A model generated the notes under the pieces. The model ran no database searches. It had not been told where the DNA came from and saw only the letters and a program-made list of their open reading frames with translations. Positions 1-9,050 of a DNA stretch of 52,983 nucleotides are shown piece by piece. Source of the DNA: an uncultured Candidatus Saccharibacteria bacterium (GTDB lineage: Bacteria > Patescibacteriota > Saccharimonadia > Saccharimonadales > Saccharimonadaceae); NCBI GenBank assembly GCA_948663575.1, contig CAPNAV010000003.1:1-52983 (forward strand). The letters are read 5' to 3'. The translations under genes and the position numbers were made by a program. Every line of letters starts with the position of its first letter. Positions within the stretch are counted from its first letter, which is position 1.

Positions 1-50
1 AGGCTAACTGCGAGCCAACGATAAGTTGAGAGCTTATATGTTCAAAAAGT

Positions 51-82
51 CGCCCCTGAAGTTGAGCAAAGGGCGGTTTTTT
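51..82 (+). terminator. Intrinsic terminator of an upstream unit
   Basis: CGCCC (51-55) pairs with GGGCG (71-75) and is followed directly by a run of T. It closes a transcription unit that lies mostly outside the window. Nothing in the first 50 bases can be assigned with confidence. Confidence 0.7.
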
Positions 83-116
83 GTGTCTGTGTCATAATTA
101 TGATGTAACTAATAAT

Positions 117-145
117 ACCCGAGCTAAAATGCTCGGGTGTTTTCT
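117..145 (+). terminator. Second intrinsic terminator before rpoB
   Basis: ACCCGAGC (117-124) and GCTCGGGT (131-138) form an 8-bp perfect stem with a 6-nt loop, followed by a T-rich tract. With the terminator at 51-82 it insulates rpoBC from upstream transcription. Confidence 0.75.
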
Positions 146-194
146 TATGGAAAATTCTCGCATGTATGTTTAGCCAAAAAGGAGAAAATTAGAC

Positions 195-222
195 TTGTTT
201 TTATATGGAAATTCTGTATAAT
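195..222 (+). promoter_or_regulatory. rpoBC promoter
   Basis: TTGTTT (195-200) is a weak -35 match and TATAAT (217-222) a perfect -10, with a 16-bp spacer. Transcription would start near 229-231, leaving a leader of about 215 nt before the rpoB GTG at 447. Among the promoters called here this is one of the few with a long leader. Confidence 0.65.
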
Positions 223-229
223 GTAGTAT

Positions 230-446
230 TAAGAAGTAGTGTGTGGTGTTTAAAATAGTTTGTGCTATGTTTGAATTATATTCGACGCTTCTTTTAGAGC
301 TGGCGACTCTAAGGAACGCATCACAGTAATCTTCGGCGCTACAAGTTTAAGAGATCGACGGCAGCAGGTGCACGGCTCCGAAGAATCTCCTAAAATTGAC
401 TCGCTTGGCGAGAGATTATCAACACTAAAGTAAACAAGAGGGAAAA
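230..446 (+). promoter_or_regulatory. Structured 5' leader of rpoB
   Basis: About 215 nt without a convincing ORF. Three helices can be drawn: TTAGAG (294-299) with CTCTAA (307-312); TCTTCGG (330-336) with CCGAAGA (378-384), enclosing about 40 nt; and CTCGC (400-404) with GCGAG (408-412). None ends in a T-run, so they look like a folded leader rather than a terminator. The ribosome binding site AAGAGGGA (435-442) follows. A regulatory role is inference; I do not recognise a known r-protein or rpo leader family. Confidence 0.4.
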
Positions 447-3400
447 GTGAGTAAAGCAACAACAGATGCCGGCCGCGTATTCTTCACGGAAGGCGACCAA
501 GCTCTCCCGATTCCGGATTTAATTTCGCACCAGAAAGATAGCTGGGACGATTTTGTCAAATCTGGACTCCGGGAGGTTTTTAATGAGCTAAACCCTATCG
601 ACGATTACAATGGTAATAAATTGTCGATGCGGTTCAAGGATTACTATTTCAAGGATCCTATTGAAGATGAAAAAACTGCGAAATTGAATCTTTCCACTTA
701 TGCAGCACCGCTTCATGTGATGGTTGAGCTAACCAATAAGGTTACCGGTGAAATCAAAGAACAGGATATTTACTTTGGTGATTATCCATGGATGACGGAT
801 CGCGCCACCTTTATTATTAATGGTACAGAGCGCGTTGTAGTGTCACAGCTCGTGCGCTCGGCCGGTGTTTTCTTTACGGCTGATGAGGCTAATGGTCGCC
901 GCTATTATGGTGCTAAGGTTATTCCAGGGCGTGGTGCTTGGCTTGAGTTTGAGACCACGACTGGCGGCTGTATTAATGTTAAGATTGATCGTCGCCGCAA
1001 GATTCCTGTCACCACTTTCTTGCGCGCTCTCGGCGTAGCTGATGACAATAAAATTCGCGAGCTTTTTGAGAAGGTTGATAATGGCGCGATTAGCTATATT
1101 AATGCCACCCTCGAAAAGGATACCACCACCAGCCAGCCAGCTGCGCTCCTCGAGGTATATCGCCGTTTGCGCCCTGGTGATTTGGCCACCGTTGAGAATG
1201 CCAAATCTATGATTGAACATGCATTCTTTGATTATCGACGCTATGACTCGTCTCGTGTCGGTCGCTACAAGCTCAATCAGCGCCTTGGTTTTGATACTCC
1301 AAATGATGCTGCGCATCGCACTTTGCAGATGAAGGATCTCGTTGCGATCATTTCAGAAATTATTCGCCTCAACAACACCCAAGAGCCAGCTGACGATATC
1401 GACTCCCTCAGTAATCGTCGTGTTAAATTAGTTGGTGAATTGGTACAGCGCCAGTTCCGTCTCGGTATGCTCCGTCTCCAGCGCAATATTCTTGACCGCA
1501 TGCTTACCGCCGATCCAAAGGAAGTAACGCCATCTCAACTCCTGAACTCGCGTCCAGTCGTGGCGGCTGTCAAGGAATTCTTTGCCAGCTCGCAGCTTTC
1601 TCAGCTCATGGATGAAGTAAACGGTTATTCTGAGCTTGCTCACAAGCGCCGTCTCTCTAGTATGGGCCCCGGCGGTCTTACCCGTGAACGTGCCGGCTTT
1701 GACGTGCGTGATGCTCACCCTACTCATTACGGTAGGATCTGTACGGTCGAGACACCGGAAGGTGGTAACGTGGGTCTCGTGCTTAACCTCGCTACTTACG
1801 CTCGTATTAATGAATATGGCTTTATTGAAGCGCCTTATCGTGTAGTTAAAAACGGCAAGGTGACTGATGAAGTTGTCTATGTTGATGCCGCTAGCGAAAG
1901 CGATATGATTATTGCTGACGCCTCAGTGAAGTTGAATGACAAAGGCGAGTTTGTTGAGGAGTGGGTCTCTGCCCGTGTGAACGGTCGCCCAAGCCAGGTC
2001 GCCTCGAACCTCGTCACACATATTGATGCTGCTCACAAGGAGATTCTTGGTACTTCGGCTAGCTTAATTCCATTCGTGGAAAAGAACCGTGTTGACCGCT
2101 CTCTCATGGCCTGCGCCATGCAGAAACAGGCTGTGCCTCTCCTTAAAACTGATGCGCCAATCGTTGGTACTGGTATCGAGCATGAAGTTGCGCTCAATAC
2201 CTCTCACACAATCATCGCCCCAGAAGACGGTGAAGTTCTTAAGGCTGACGGCGTCTCAGTCATCGTTAAATACTCTAAGCTCGGCGAAAAAGAATACAAG
2301 GTTGAGCATTTCGAGAAGACTAATGACGACCGCTGCTATAACCAGCGCGTAATGGTCGCCCGTGGCCAAAAAGTTAAAAAAGGTGATATCCTGATTGAAG
2401 GTGCATCTGTTAATAATGGTGAACTCGCCCTTGGTAAAGACCTCCTCGTTGCCTTCATGCCTTGGCGTGGTTATAACATGGATGACGCGATCGTGATTTC
2501 CTCGCGCTTAGTCGAAGATGATAAGCTTACGAGCATTAACATTAAAGACTTTGACGTTGAGGTGCGCGAGACTAAGCTCGGTCCAGAGCAGGTGACGCGT
2601 GATATTCCAAACGTTCCAGAGCGCAGTCTCCGTCATTTAGGCGAGGATGGTATCGTTGTAGTTGGATCGGAAGTGCAGCCTGGCGATATTCTCGTCGGTA
2701 AGATTACTCCAAAAGGTGAACAGGAGCTTAGCTCAGAGGAGCGCTTGCTTCGCGCTATCTTTGGTGAAAAAGCTAAAGACGTCCGCGATACATCTGTGCG
2801 CATGAACGGCGCCTCCACCGGAAAAGTAGTTGGCGTACGAGTTTACACTCACGAGCAAGGCCATGAGCTCAAAGCTGGCGTGATTATGCAAATCAAAATC
2901 TATGTTGCGGAGATGCGCAAGATTAGCGTAGGCGATAAGATTGCTGGACGTCATGGCAATAAAGGTGTAGTTTCTCGCATCCTGCCAGTTGAGGATATGC
3001 CATTTATGGAAGATGGTACTCCTATCGACGTATTGCTTAGCCCAATGGGTGTGCCAAGCCGTATGAACCTTGGTCAGCTCTTTGAGATTCACCTTGGTAT
3101 GGCGGCACGCGCGCTTGGTTATAAAGTTGCCACTCCGTCGTTTAACGGCGTCAGTGATGAAACTATTTCTGAGCAACTTGAGAAAGCCGGTTTTGCTCGC
3201 GATGGTCGCGTGCAGCTTTACGACGGCCTGACCGGCGAACCATTCAATGAACGTACATCCGTCGGCGTGATGCATATGCTGAAGCTCCACCACATGGTCG
3301 AAGATAAGATTCACGCTCGCTCGACAGGCCCATACACGGCCGTTACTCAACAGCCGCTTGGTGGTAAGGCTCAGAATGGTGGTCAGCGTTTCGGAGAAAT

Positions 3401-3881
3401 GGAGGTGTGGGCACTCGAAGCTTATGGTGCTGCTACTGCTTTGCAGGAAATGCTCACTATCAAGTCAGATGATGTCTACGGACGCGCCAAAGCCTATGAA
3501 AGTATTATCAAGCGTGAACCGATTGAGGGTCCAAAGCTTCCTGAAGGTTTCAATGTTTTGGTTAAAGAATTCCAAGGGCTTGGTCTCAAGGTTGACTTGC
3601 TTGATCATGGTAATTCCACCGATGCTGGTGAGGTGATTGAACGGACATCTCGTCAGATCGAGAAGGAACGTGACGATCGTTTAATTTACAGTCAACGCGG
3701 CATTAGCACTGAAACTGCCGAGACGATAGTGGACTTAGACGAAGAGGAAGCAGTAGAAATGCTGGATGATGAGGGGATGGAAATAACAGAGGCTGAGGAT
3801 ATGGGAGAACCGTCAATCGATGATGGTCCAATCAACGGATTGGGCGATCCAGAATCCGATGACCTCGGAGAGGAGCTATAA
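447..3881 (+). CDS. rpoB: DNA-directed RNA polymerase subunit beta
   Basis: Catalytic beta subunit of RNA polymerase, 1144 aa, close to the usual length for a compact beta. The GTG start at 447 follows AAGAGGGA. The rifampicin cluster spans residues 381-404, and the positions equivalent to E. coli Q513, D516, H526 and S531 are all wild type (Q386, D389, H399, S404), so no classical resistance change is seen. The fork-loop/active-site segment GPGGLTRERAGF, the motif GYNMDDAI, and the catalytic-centre segment GDKIAGRHGNKG with lysines 831 and 839 are present. The C-terminus carries the beta'-binding VLVKEFQGLGL segment and then an acidic tail. The stop is 1 nt before the rpoC start, so the two genes are probably translationally coupled. 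No rpl gene lies upstream inside the window. Confidence 0.99.
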   Translation: MSKATTDAGRVFFTEGDQALPIPDLISHQKDSWDDFVKSGLREVFNELNPIDDYNGNKLSMRFKDYYFKDPIEDEKTAKLNLSTYAAPLHVMVELTNKVTGEIKEQDIYFGDYPWMTDRATFIINGTERVVVSQLVRSAGVFFTADEANGRRYYGAKVIPGRGAWLEFETTTGGCINVKIDRRRKIPVTTFLRALGVADDNKIRELFEKVDNGAISYINATLEKDTTTSQPAALLEVYRRLRPGDLATVENAKSMIEHAFFDYRRYDSSRVGRYKLNQRLGFDTPNDAAHRTLQMKDLVAIISEIIRLNNTQEPADDIDSLSNRRVKLVGELVQRQFRLGMLRLQRNILDRMLTADPKEVTPSQLLNSRPVVAAVKEFFASSQLSQLMDEVNGYSELAHKRRLSSMGPGGLTRERAGFDVRDAHPTHYGRICTVETPEGGNVGLVLNLATYARINEYGFIEAPYRVVKNGKVTDEVVYVDAASESDMIIADASVKLNDKGEFVEEWVSARVNGRPSQVASNLVTHIDAAHKEILGTSASLIPFVEKNRVDRSLMACAMQKQAVPLLKTDAPIVGTGIEHEVALNTSHTIIAPEDGEVLKADGVSVIVKYSKLGEKEYKVEHFEKTNDDRCYNQRVMVARGQKVKKGDILIEGASVNNGELALGKDLLVAFMPWRGYNMDDAIVISSRLVEDDKLTSINIKDFDVEVRETKLGPEQVTRDIPNVPERSLRHLGEDGIVVVGSEVQPGDILVGKITPKGEQELSSEERLLRAIFGEKAKDVRDTSVRMNGASTGKVVGVRVYTHEQGHELKAGVIMQIKIYVAEMRKISVGDKIAGRHGNKGVVSRILPVEDMPFMEDGTPIDVLLSPMGVPSRMNLGQLFEIHLGMAARALGYKVATPSFNGVSDETISEQLEKAGFARDGRVQLYDGLTGEPFNERTSVGVMHMLKLHHMVEDKIHARSTGPYTAVTQQPLGGKAQNGGQRFGEMEVWALEAYGAATALQEMLTIKSDDVYGRAKAYESIIKREPIEGPKLPEGFNVLVKEFQGLGLKVDLLDHGNSTDAGEVIERTSRQIEKERDDRLIYSQRGISTETAETIVDLDEEEAVEMLDDEGMEITEAEDMGEPSIDDGPINGLGDPESDDLGEEL

Positions 3882-3882
3882 T

Positions 3883-6800
3883 ATGGCCTGGATGGATAAT
3901 TTTATCAGCGCCAACGACTTTGACTCAATTCGCTTGAGTGTTGCCAGCAAGGAAGACATTCTCGGCTGGAGCTATGGCGAAGTATTAAAACCAGAGACAA
4001 TCAACTATCGTACTCAAAAGCCAGAGCGCGACGGACTATTCTGTGAAAGAATCTTCGGCCCAGTAAAAGATATTAATCCGCATGACAGCAAACTAAAAGG
4101 TGTGAGGTCAAGGGAAGCAGCTGTAGATAAAGAGGGAAACCTCGTTACTAAGTCGATCTCTCGCCGTGAGCGTATGGGGCACATTACTTTGGCGGCGCCA
4201 GTTGCGCATATTTGGTTTATGCGTGGCACGCCTAGCGCACTCAGCGTTTTATTGAATCTTACTGTCAAAAATATTGAGAAAGTTGTGTATTTTGCATCTT
4301 ATCTCATTATTAGTGCTAAGGATGAAGAAATTGCTCAGAGACTTAGTGACCTCGAGGCTAACACTGTCGCTGCGCGCGAAGCTATTCGCTTGCGTTATGA
4401 AAAAGCCGCTGAAGAGCCGAACGCTAATGTTACTGCTCTCGCCGACGAGCAGGCTAAAGAGATAGAGGCTCTTGAGAGCGACTATAGCGCTCGCAAAACC
4501 GCTCTAGAAAGCCTACAAAAGGGCGCCGTCATCACCGAGCAAGCATATCGCAATTTGCCGGATGATTATGATGAACTAGTCGAGGTCGAGATGGGTGCTA
4601 CCGCTATTAAGCGTCTCCTAGATGAAATCGATCTCAAGACTATGATTTCTGAACTGCGAGAGGAAGCTGCCGAGGCTAAAGGACAGAAGGAAAAACGCCT
4701 CATGAAACGCCTGAAGGTGCTTGAGGGCATGGAGTCGGCTGGAATTAAACCAATCGATCTGATTCTGATGGTCGTACCGGTGATTCCACCGGATCTACGT
4801 CCAATGATTCCGCTCCCTGGTGGTCGCTTCGCTACCTCCGACTTGAATGATTTGTATCGTCGGGTTATTAACCGTAACAACCGTCTGAAGAAACTCCTCG
4901 AGCTCAACGCTCCTGCTGTGATTTGTCATAACGAAATGCGTATGTTGCAAGAGGCTGTAGATGCCTTGATCGATAACTCAGCAGTTCACGGCAGCCGCAG
5001 CGCTAGCGCTCAGAACGGCCGCAGAAAGCTCAAGAGCATTTCCGACCTCCTTAAGGGTAAGCAGGGACGTTTCCGTCAGAACTTGCTCGGTAAGCGTGTT
5101 GACTATTCTGGCCGCTCCGTGATCGTGGTTGGTCCAGATCTAAAGCTTAATGAATGCGGTCTGCCAAAACAAATGGCTCTCGAACTCTTTAAACCATTCG
5201 TAATTTCTTGGCTGATCGCTAACGATCATTCTGCTAATATCCGCGCAGCAACCCGCATGATTGAGGCTGGTGACGCGGTTGTCTGGGATGGTCTTGATGA
5301 ATGTATTAAAGGTAAATGGGTACTCCTAAACCGTGCGCCAAGTTTGCACAGGCTATCAGTACAAGCTTTTCAGCCTAAGTTGATTGAAGGTAAGGCTATT
5401 CAGCTCCATCCGCTCGTAGCCTCCGGCTTTAACGCTGACTACGATGGTGACCAGATGGCAGTACATCTACCGCTTTCAGAAGCTGCTCAAGCTGAAGCTG
5501 GTGAGTTGATGTCTGCTGGAAAGAACTTGTTGAAACCAGCAGATGGCGCTCCAGTGCTAGCTATTTATCAGGACGTTGTGCTTGGTATCTACTACCTGAC
5601 TTACAATAAGCCAGGCACCGAAACGAACGATGTCAAACCGTTCAGCTCGGTTTATGAAGCTGAGATGGCTTATGATCAGGGTTTGATTGCTCTGCAGACG
5701 CCGATTCGCGTGTTTGCTAAGGGTGAAATTAGAAATACTACCCTCGGTAGAGTGATTTTCAACGAAGTTCTGCCAAAAGATTATCCATATGACGACTCCG
5801 TACAAACTAGCAAGCAGCTCAAGAAGGTCATGGCTGACATCTTCGATATGTATGGCTCGGATACAACTGTCAAAACCGCCGATGCTGTCAAGAATCTGGC
5901 TTTTGAATATGAAACCATTGCTTCGGTTTCGACTGCAAAAGATGATTACCCAACCTATCCAGAAATCGATGACTTCATCGCCGAAGGTGATGCTAAGACA
6001 GCTTTGATTCAGGAGCAATTTGATCAGGGTCTCGTTACCGAGGAAGAACGTTATAATCTTACTGTCGCCAACTGGCGTGATATTGATAAGAAGATTTCTG
6101 ATTTCTTGAAGAGTAAGCTTGCCGAAATGGATACTGATATCGCCGTGATGGTTAACTCTGGCGCTCGTGGCTCGGTCAGTAATATTAAGCTAGCATCGGC
6201 CGAGATCGGTATCATGGTTGATATTAACAACAACGAAATTGAGCTTCCAGTCAAGAGTAGCTACAAGAAAGGCCTCAACACGCTCGAATCGTTCATCGCG
6301 ACTCGAGGTGCTCGTCAGGGCCAGGTGTCTACGGCTCTCCGTACGGCCGACTCTGGATATTTGACTCGCCGCTTAGTGGATGTCGCTCAAGACGTATTCA
6401 CCACCGATGAGGAAGCTGAGGACCCAGGCTTTGAAGTCTTTAAGTCAGAAAGTGAATACACTGGCATTGGCTTTGCGGCTCGTATCGCTGGTCGCTATGC
6501 TGCCGAACCAGTTCCTGGCTATATTGGCGCCGATGAGTTAATTACTCACGAAATCGCCGAACAAATCGAAAATGATGATAAGATTGATAGTATTAAGATT
6601 CAGAGCGTGCTTACCACAACTGCTGTTAGCGGCGTACCACGCAAAGCTTATGGTGTGGACATGTCTACCCGTACGCTCGTGACCGCACATCAACCAGTCG
6701 GTGTGATTGCAGCGCAGTCGCTTGGTGAACCAGGTACGCAGTTGACACTTGATACTAAACATGGTTCTGGTGTGGCTGGCTCTGGTGCTATCGCTCGCGG

Positions 6801-7746
6801 TCTTCCGCGTGTTGAGGAGTTGCTCGAAGCTCGCGCACCAAAGGGTCAGGCTTACATTACGCCTGTAGCTGGCGTGGTTGACGTACGCGAAGAGAATAAT
6901 AAATACGTCGTGCAAGTCACGCCAGATAGCGGTGATACGATTCGTCTCGTGCTTGATGGGCGCACTCCGCGCATCAAAGATGGCGCAACCGTCCAAACCG
7001 GCGACGTCCTCGCCGATCGAGGTAAAGGCAAAGAGCCAATCATTTCTCCAGCTGACGGTAACGCCCAGATTACCAATGACGCTATCGTCGTCGTAGCTAA
7101 TGCCGGCGCTCCAGTAAAAATTGACATCCCTGGCGATGCGGAAGTGATTGTCCATGATGGCGAACGTCTTGAAGCGGGCGACCGTCTTACGACCGGTTCC
7201 TTAAACTTGCAGGATCTCCTCAAGTATAAGGGAGCTGAAGCTACTGCTCGCTACATCATGAATGATGTTATCTCGGTTTATGCTGCGCAAGGTCACGAAA
7301 TCTCCGCCAAGCACTTGGAGATCATCGTCCGCCAGATGTTTAGCCGTGTCATGATTGATGAGCCGGGCGACTCTAGCTATGTCTCTGGCGATATCGCCTC
7401 TAAGGCTGCTATTATCGCAGAAAACGAGCGACTCGTCGCTGAAGGTAAAGAGCCTGCCACTTATAGTAGTCTCTTGCTCGGTATTACTAAGGTTTCAATC
7501 TTCTCCGATTCATTCCTCTCCGCCGCATCCTTCCAAGATACCACTCGAGTCTTGATTAATGCCGCTATTAATGGCCGCGTTGATCGTCTCAATGGTCTCA
7601 AAGAGAATGTTATTATCGGTCGCAAGATTCCAGTTGGTACTGGCGTCGTGCCTCTCAATATTAAAGATGCTGAAGCCGAAGAAGAAGTGCTCGCAAACGA
7701 AGATATGGCTAGCGGCCCTTCTGCTGAAGATGTAGCCGAACTCTAA
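3883..7746 (+). CDS. rpoC: DNA-directed RNA polymerase subunit beta'
   Basis: Catalytic beta' subunit, 1287 aa from the ATG at 3883, chosen because GGAGAGGAG lies just upstream; an earlier in-frame ATG at 3820 would sit inside rpoB. The Mg-binding motif reads NADYDGD (residues 517-523) where the family has NADFDGD. The trigger-loop region (GARQGQVSTALRTADSGYLTRR) and the bridge/secondary-channel segment VGVIAAQSLGEPGTQLT are present. Both structural zinc sites are lost. The N-terminal ribbon between GLFCERIFGP and RRERMGHI (about residues 61-92) has no Cys, and the second site (the DVAQDV region and the SVLTTTAVSGVPRKAYG segment) has none either. Family members usually carry four Cys at each. 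A charged, helix-rich insertion with coiled-coil character follows the N-terminal region (about residues 145-245). Confidence 0.99.
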   Translation: MAWMDNFISANDFDSIRLSVASKEDILGWSYGEVLKPETINYRTQKPERDGLFCERIFGPVKDINPHDSKLKGVRSREAAVDKEGNLVTKSISRRERMGHITLAAPVAHIWFMRGTPSALSVLLNLTVKNIEKVVYFASYLIISAKDEEIAQRLSDLEANTVAAREAIRLRYEKAAEEPNANVTALADEQAKEIEALESDYSARKTALESLQKGAVITEQAYRNLPDDYDELVEVEMGATAIKRLLDEIDLKTMISELREEAAEAKGQKEKRLMKRLKVLEGMESAGIKPIDLILMVVPVIPPDLRPMIPLPGGRFATSDLNDLYRRVINRNNRLKKLLELNAPAVICHNEMRMLQEAVDALIDNSAVHGSRSASAQNGRRKLKSISDLLKGKQGRFRQNLLGKRVDYSGRSVIVVGPDLKLNECGLPKQMALELFKPFVISWLIANDHSANIRAATRMIEAGDAVVWDGLDECIKGKWVLLNRAPSLHRLSVQAFQPKLIEGKAIQLHPLVASGFNADYDGDQMAVHLPLSEAAQAEAGELMSAGKNLLKPADGAPVLAIYQDVVLGIYYLTYNKPGTETNDVKPFSSVYEAEMAYDQGLIALQTPIRVFAKGEIRNTTLGRVIFNEVLPKDYPYDDSVQTSKQLKKVMADIFDMYGSDTTVKTADAVKNLAFEYETIASVSTAKDDYPTYPEIDDFIAEGDAKTALIQEQFDQGLVTEEERYNLTVANWRDIDKKISDFLKSKLAEMDTDIAVMVNSGARGSVSNIKLASAEIGIMVDINNNEIELPVKSSYKKGLNTLESFIATRGARQGQVSTALRTADSGYLTRRLVDVAQDVFTTDEEAEDPGFEVFKSESEYTGIGFAARIAGRYAAEPVPGYIGADELITHEIAEQIENDDKIDSIKIQSVLTTTAVSGVPRKAYGVDMSTRTLVTAHQPVGVIAAQSLGEPGTQLTLDTKHGSGVAGSGAIARGLPRVEELLEARAPKGQAYITPVAGVVDVREENNKYVVQVTPDSGDTIRLVLDGRTPRIKDGATVQTGDVLADRGKGKEPIISPADGNAQITNDAIVVVANAGAPVKIDIPGDAEVIVHDGERLEAGDRLTTGSLNLQDLLKYKGAEATARYIMNDVISVYAAQGHEISAKHLEIIVRQMFSRVMIDEPGDSSYVSGDIASKAAIIAENERLVAEGKEPATYSSLLLGITKVSIFSDSFLSAASFQDTTRVLINAAINGRVDRLNGLKENVIIGRKIPVGTGVVPLNIKDAEAEEEVLANEDMASGPSAEDVAEL

Positions 7747-7760
7747 AACCAAGGCTAAGA

Positions 7761-7792
7761 AATAAGGACAGTGTATGCTGTCCTTATTTTGT
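7761..7792 (+). terminator. rpoBC terminator
   Basis: AATAAGGACA (7761-7770) and TGTCCTTATT (7779-7788) make a perfect 10-bp stem with an 8-nt loop, followed by T residues, 14 nt after the rpoC stop. Confidence 0.9.
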
Positions 7793-7930
7793 GTCTGTCC
7801 GTTAGTGGCGACACGAAATATTTTTATAACCATGTTTTTGGTGAGGCGGACAGGTCTGGTGTCTTAGCCAGCATGCAGCCTGCCTTTTCGCTATAATCTA
7901 AACTATTGTTTGCACTAGGTCTTACATACC

Positions 7931-8377
7931 CTACTGTATCTTAAACTGTGAATTATTGAACTGCATCGTCAAGAACTTTTCTATTTCACGATTAAAAACA
8001 TCTGACTGTTTTTCGCTTATGAAATGGCCACCTTTAATAATTACGAGCGTGGCATTGAATATGTTACTTGCAATTTCTCTGGTATGGCATTCTTTGATTA
8101 TCTCATTACTACCAGCAATAACGAGAGTGGGGACTTTGATTGAACGCAGCTCCTCGGTCCTAATATTAGATCATTGACCATGAGTCACAGCATCACAATC
8201 GCCTGCCAGCGAACCGCCTTTTTCGTAGTGTAACCGAGCTTTATGGCTTTTTTGGACATCTTTCTCATAAAACACGGTGAACCTTTCCGGGCCGTTAGCA
8301 ATACCAATCACGCAAGATAGAAGCAGAATAAAGCATAGCATTATACTTTCTAGTAAGATTAGGATTAAAGTTACCAT
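7931..8377 (-). pseudogene. Decayed alpha/beta-hydrolase gene fused to a membrane N-terminus
   Basis: Reading the minus strand from the ATG at 8377, behind an AGAGGAG site, gives a hydrophobic segment (MVTLILILLESIMLCFILLL) and then a short soluble stretch ending at TGA (8171-8173). The same frame continues past that stop for 79 codons to TAG at 7931-7933. This tail reads like the C-terminal third of an alpha/beta hydrolase: KVPTLVIAGSNEIIKE (strand plus acid region) and LVIIKGGHFIS (catalytic His region). The nucleophile region is absent. The simplest reading is a deletion that joined the start of one membrane protein to the end of a hydrolase, plus a nonsense mutation. It lies 32 nt downstream of the ClbS-like gene on the same strand. 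Confidence 0.6.
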
Positions 8378-8409
8378 TATGTTTATCTCCTCTATAAATT
8401 GTAATCTAT

Positions 8410-8946
8410 CTACTTCTCGCAATTTTTGTGGTGGGCTTTGAGTTTCTTCATTGCCCAGTCGTAATGACTTGGCATTACACTCACAAAATATGATCCTAAA
8501 TCGGTATTCACCCAAGCATAAACTCCACGACCAAATAACTGATCGTTGGTGTATCTTTCGGCAAGTTTCAAAACTTCGGCGTGAGATTTTTCAAACATCT
8601 GCTTCGCATCTTCTGAGCTAGTTTTCTGATGTTTTTCCCAAAACTCCACATTCATATCGCCATAAGTTTTCCAAGAATACGGTTCGGGAATAAAGGGTTT
8701 TTCTTCACCACTCTCGTTTGCTTTGATCCAATTTAGTAAAAGTTGATGCCACTCGTAGAGATGAATGTATATGTCTCGCAAGTTTTTATCGCGGCCCCAA
8801 TGTCGTTCAGTCTTTTTCGGGTCATCAGAAAAATCAAATTCGGTATTAAGTTCTTTTTTCGACAGCGAATTAATCAAGTCGTTTAACTTCTGATATTGCT
8901 CATTACTGGCTTTGATTAAATCTTCTTTATTGCGTGCTCGTGGCAT
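8410..8946 (-). CDS. ClbS/DfsB-family four-helix protein (DUF1706)
   Basis: 178 aa. The sequence has the family hallmarks: an N-terminal MPRARNKEDLI helix, the segment HWGRDKNLRDIYIHLYEWHQLL in the middle, and PEPYSWKTYGDMNVEFW after it. Length fits the family (about 170 aa). ClbS from the colibactin cluster protects DNA from the toxin, and DfsB-type proteins belong to the DinB-like four-helix fold. What this copy acts on is unknown. The start at 8946 has AGAGGAAC just upstream, and TATAAT on the minus strand lies 20 nt further up. It sits in a patch of broken genes between rpoC and an ABC cassette, so it looks like accessory DNA. Confidence 0.8.
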   Translation of the reverse strand: MPRARNKEDLIKASNEQYQKLNDLINSLSKKELNTEFDFSDDPKKTERHWGRDKNLRDIYIHLYEWHQLLLNWIKANESGEEKPFIPEPYSWKTYGDMNVEFWEKHQKTSSEDAKQMFEKSHAEVLKLAERYTNDQLFGRGVYAWVNTDLGSYFVSVMPSHYDWAMKKLKAHHKNCEK

Positions 8947-8966
8947 AGTGTTCCTCTGCTATAAAA

Positions 8967-8972
8967 ATTATA
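8967..8972 (-). promoter_or_regulatory. -10 box of the ClbS-like gene
   Basis: TATAAT on the minus strand, 20 nt before the start at 8946, with a ribosome binding site between. No good -35 hexamer is visible. Confidence 0.4.
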
Positions 8973-9050
8973 AATTCTCTTTATCTGATTATAGCATTTT
9001 TCAGTCACAGTTTGTCGCATATCTTATGTATTTACACAATAGACCACAGA

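Noticed and set aside
7892..7897. TATAAT after the rpoC terminator
   Set aside because: No start codon or gene follows on the plus strand at a sensible distance.
7956..8177. Plus-strand ORF of 73 codons
   Set aside because: It is antisense to the decayed hydrolase frame, which makes sense as protein; the plus frame does not.
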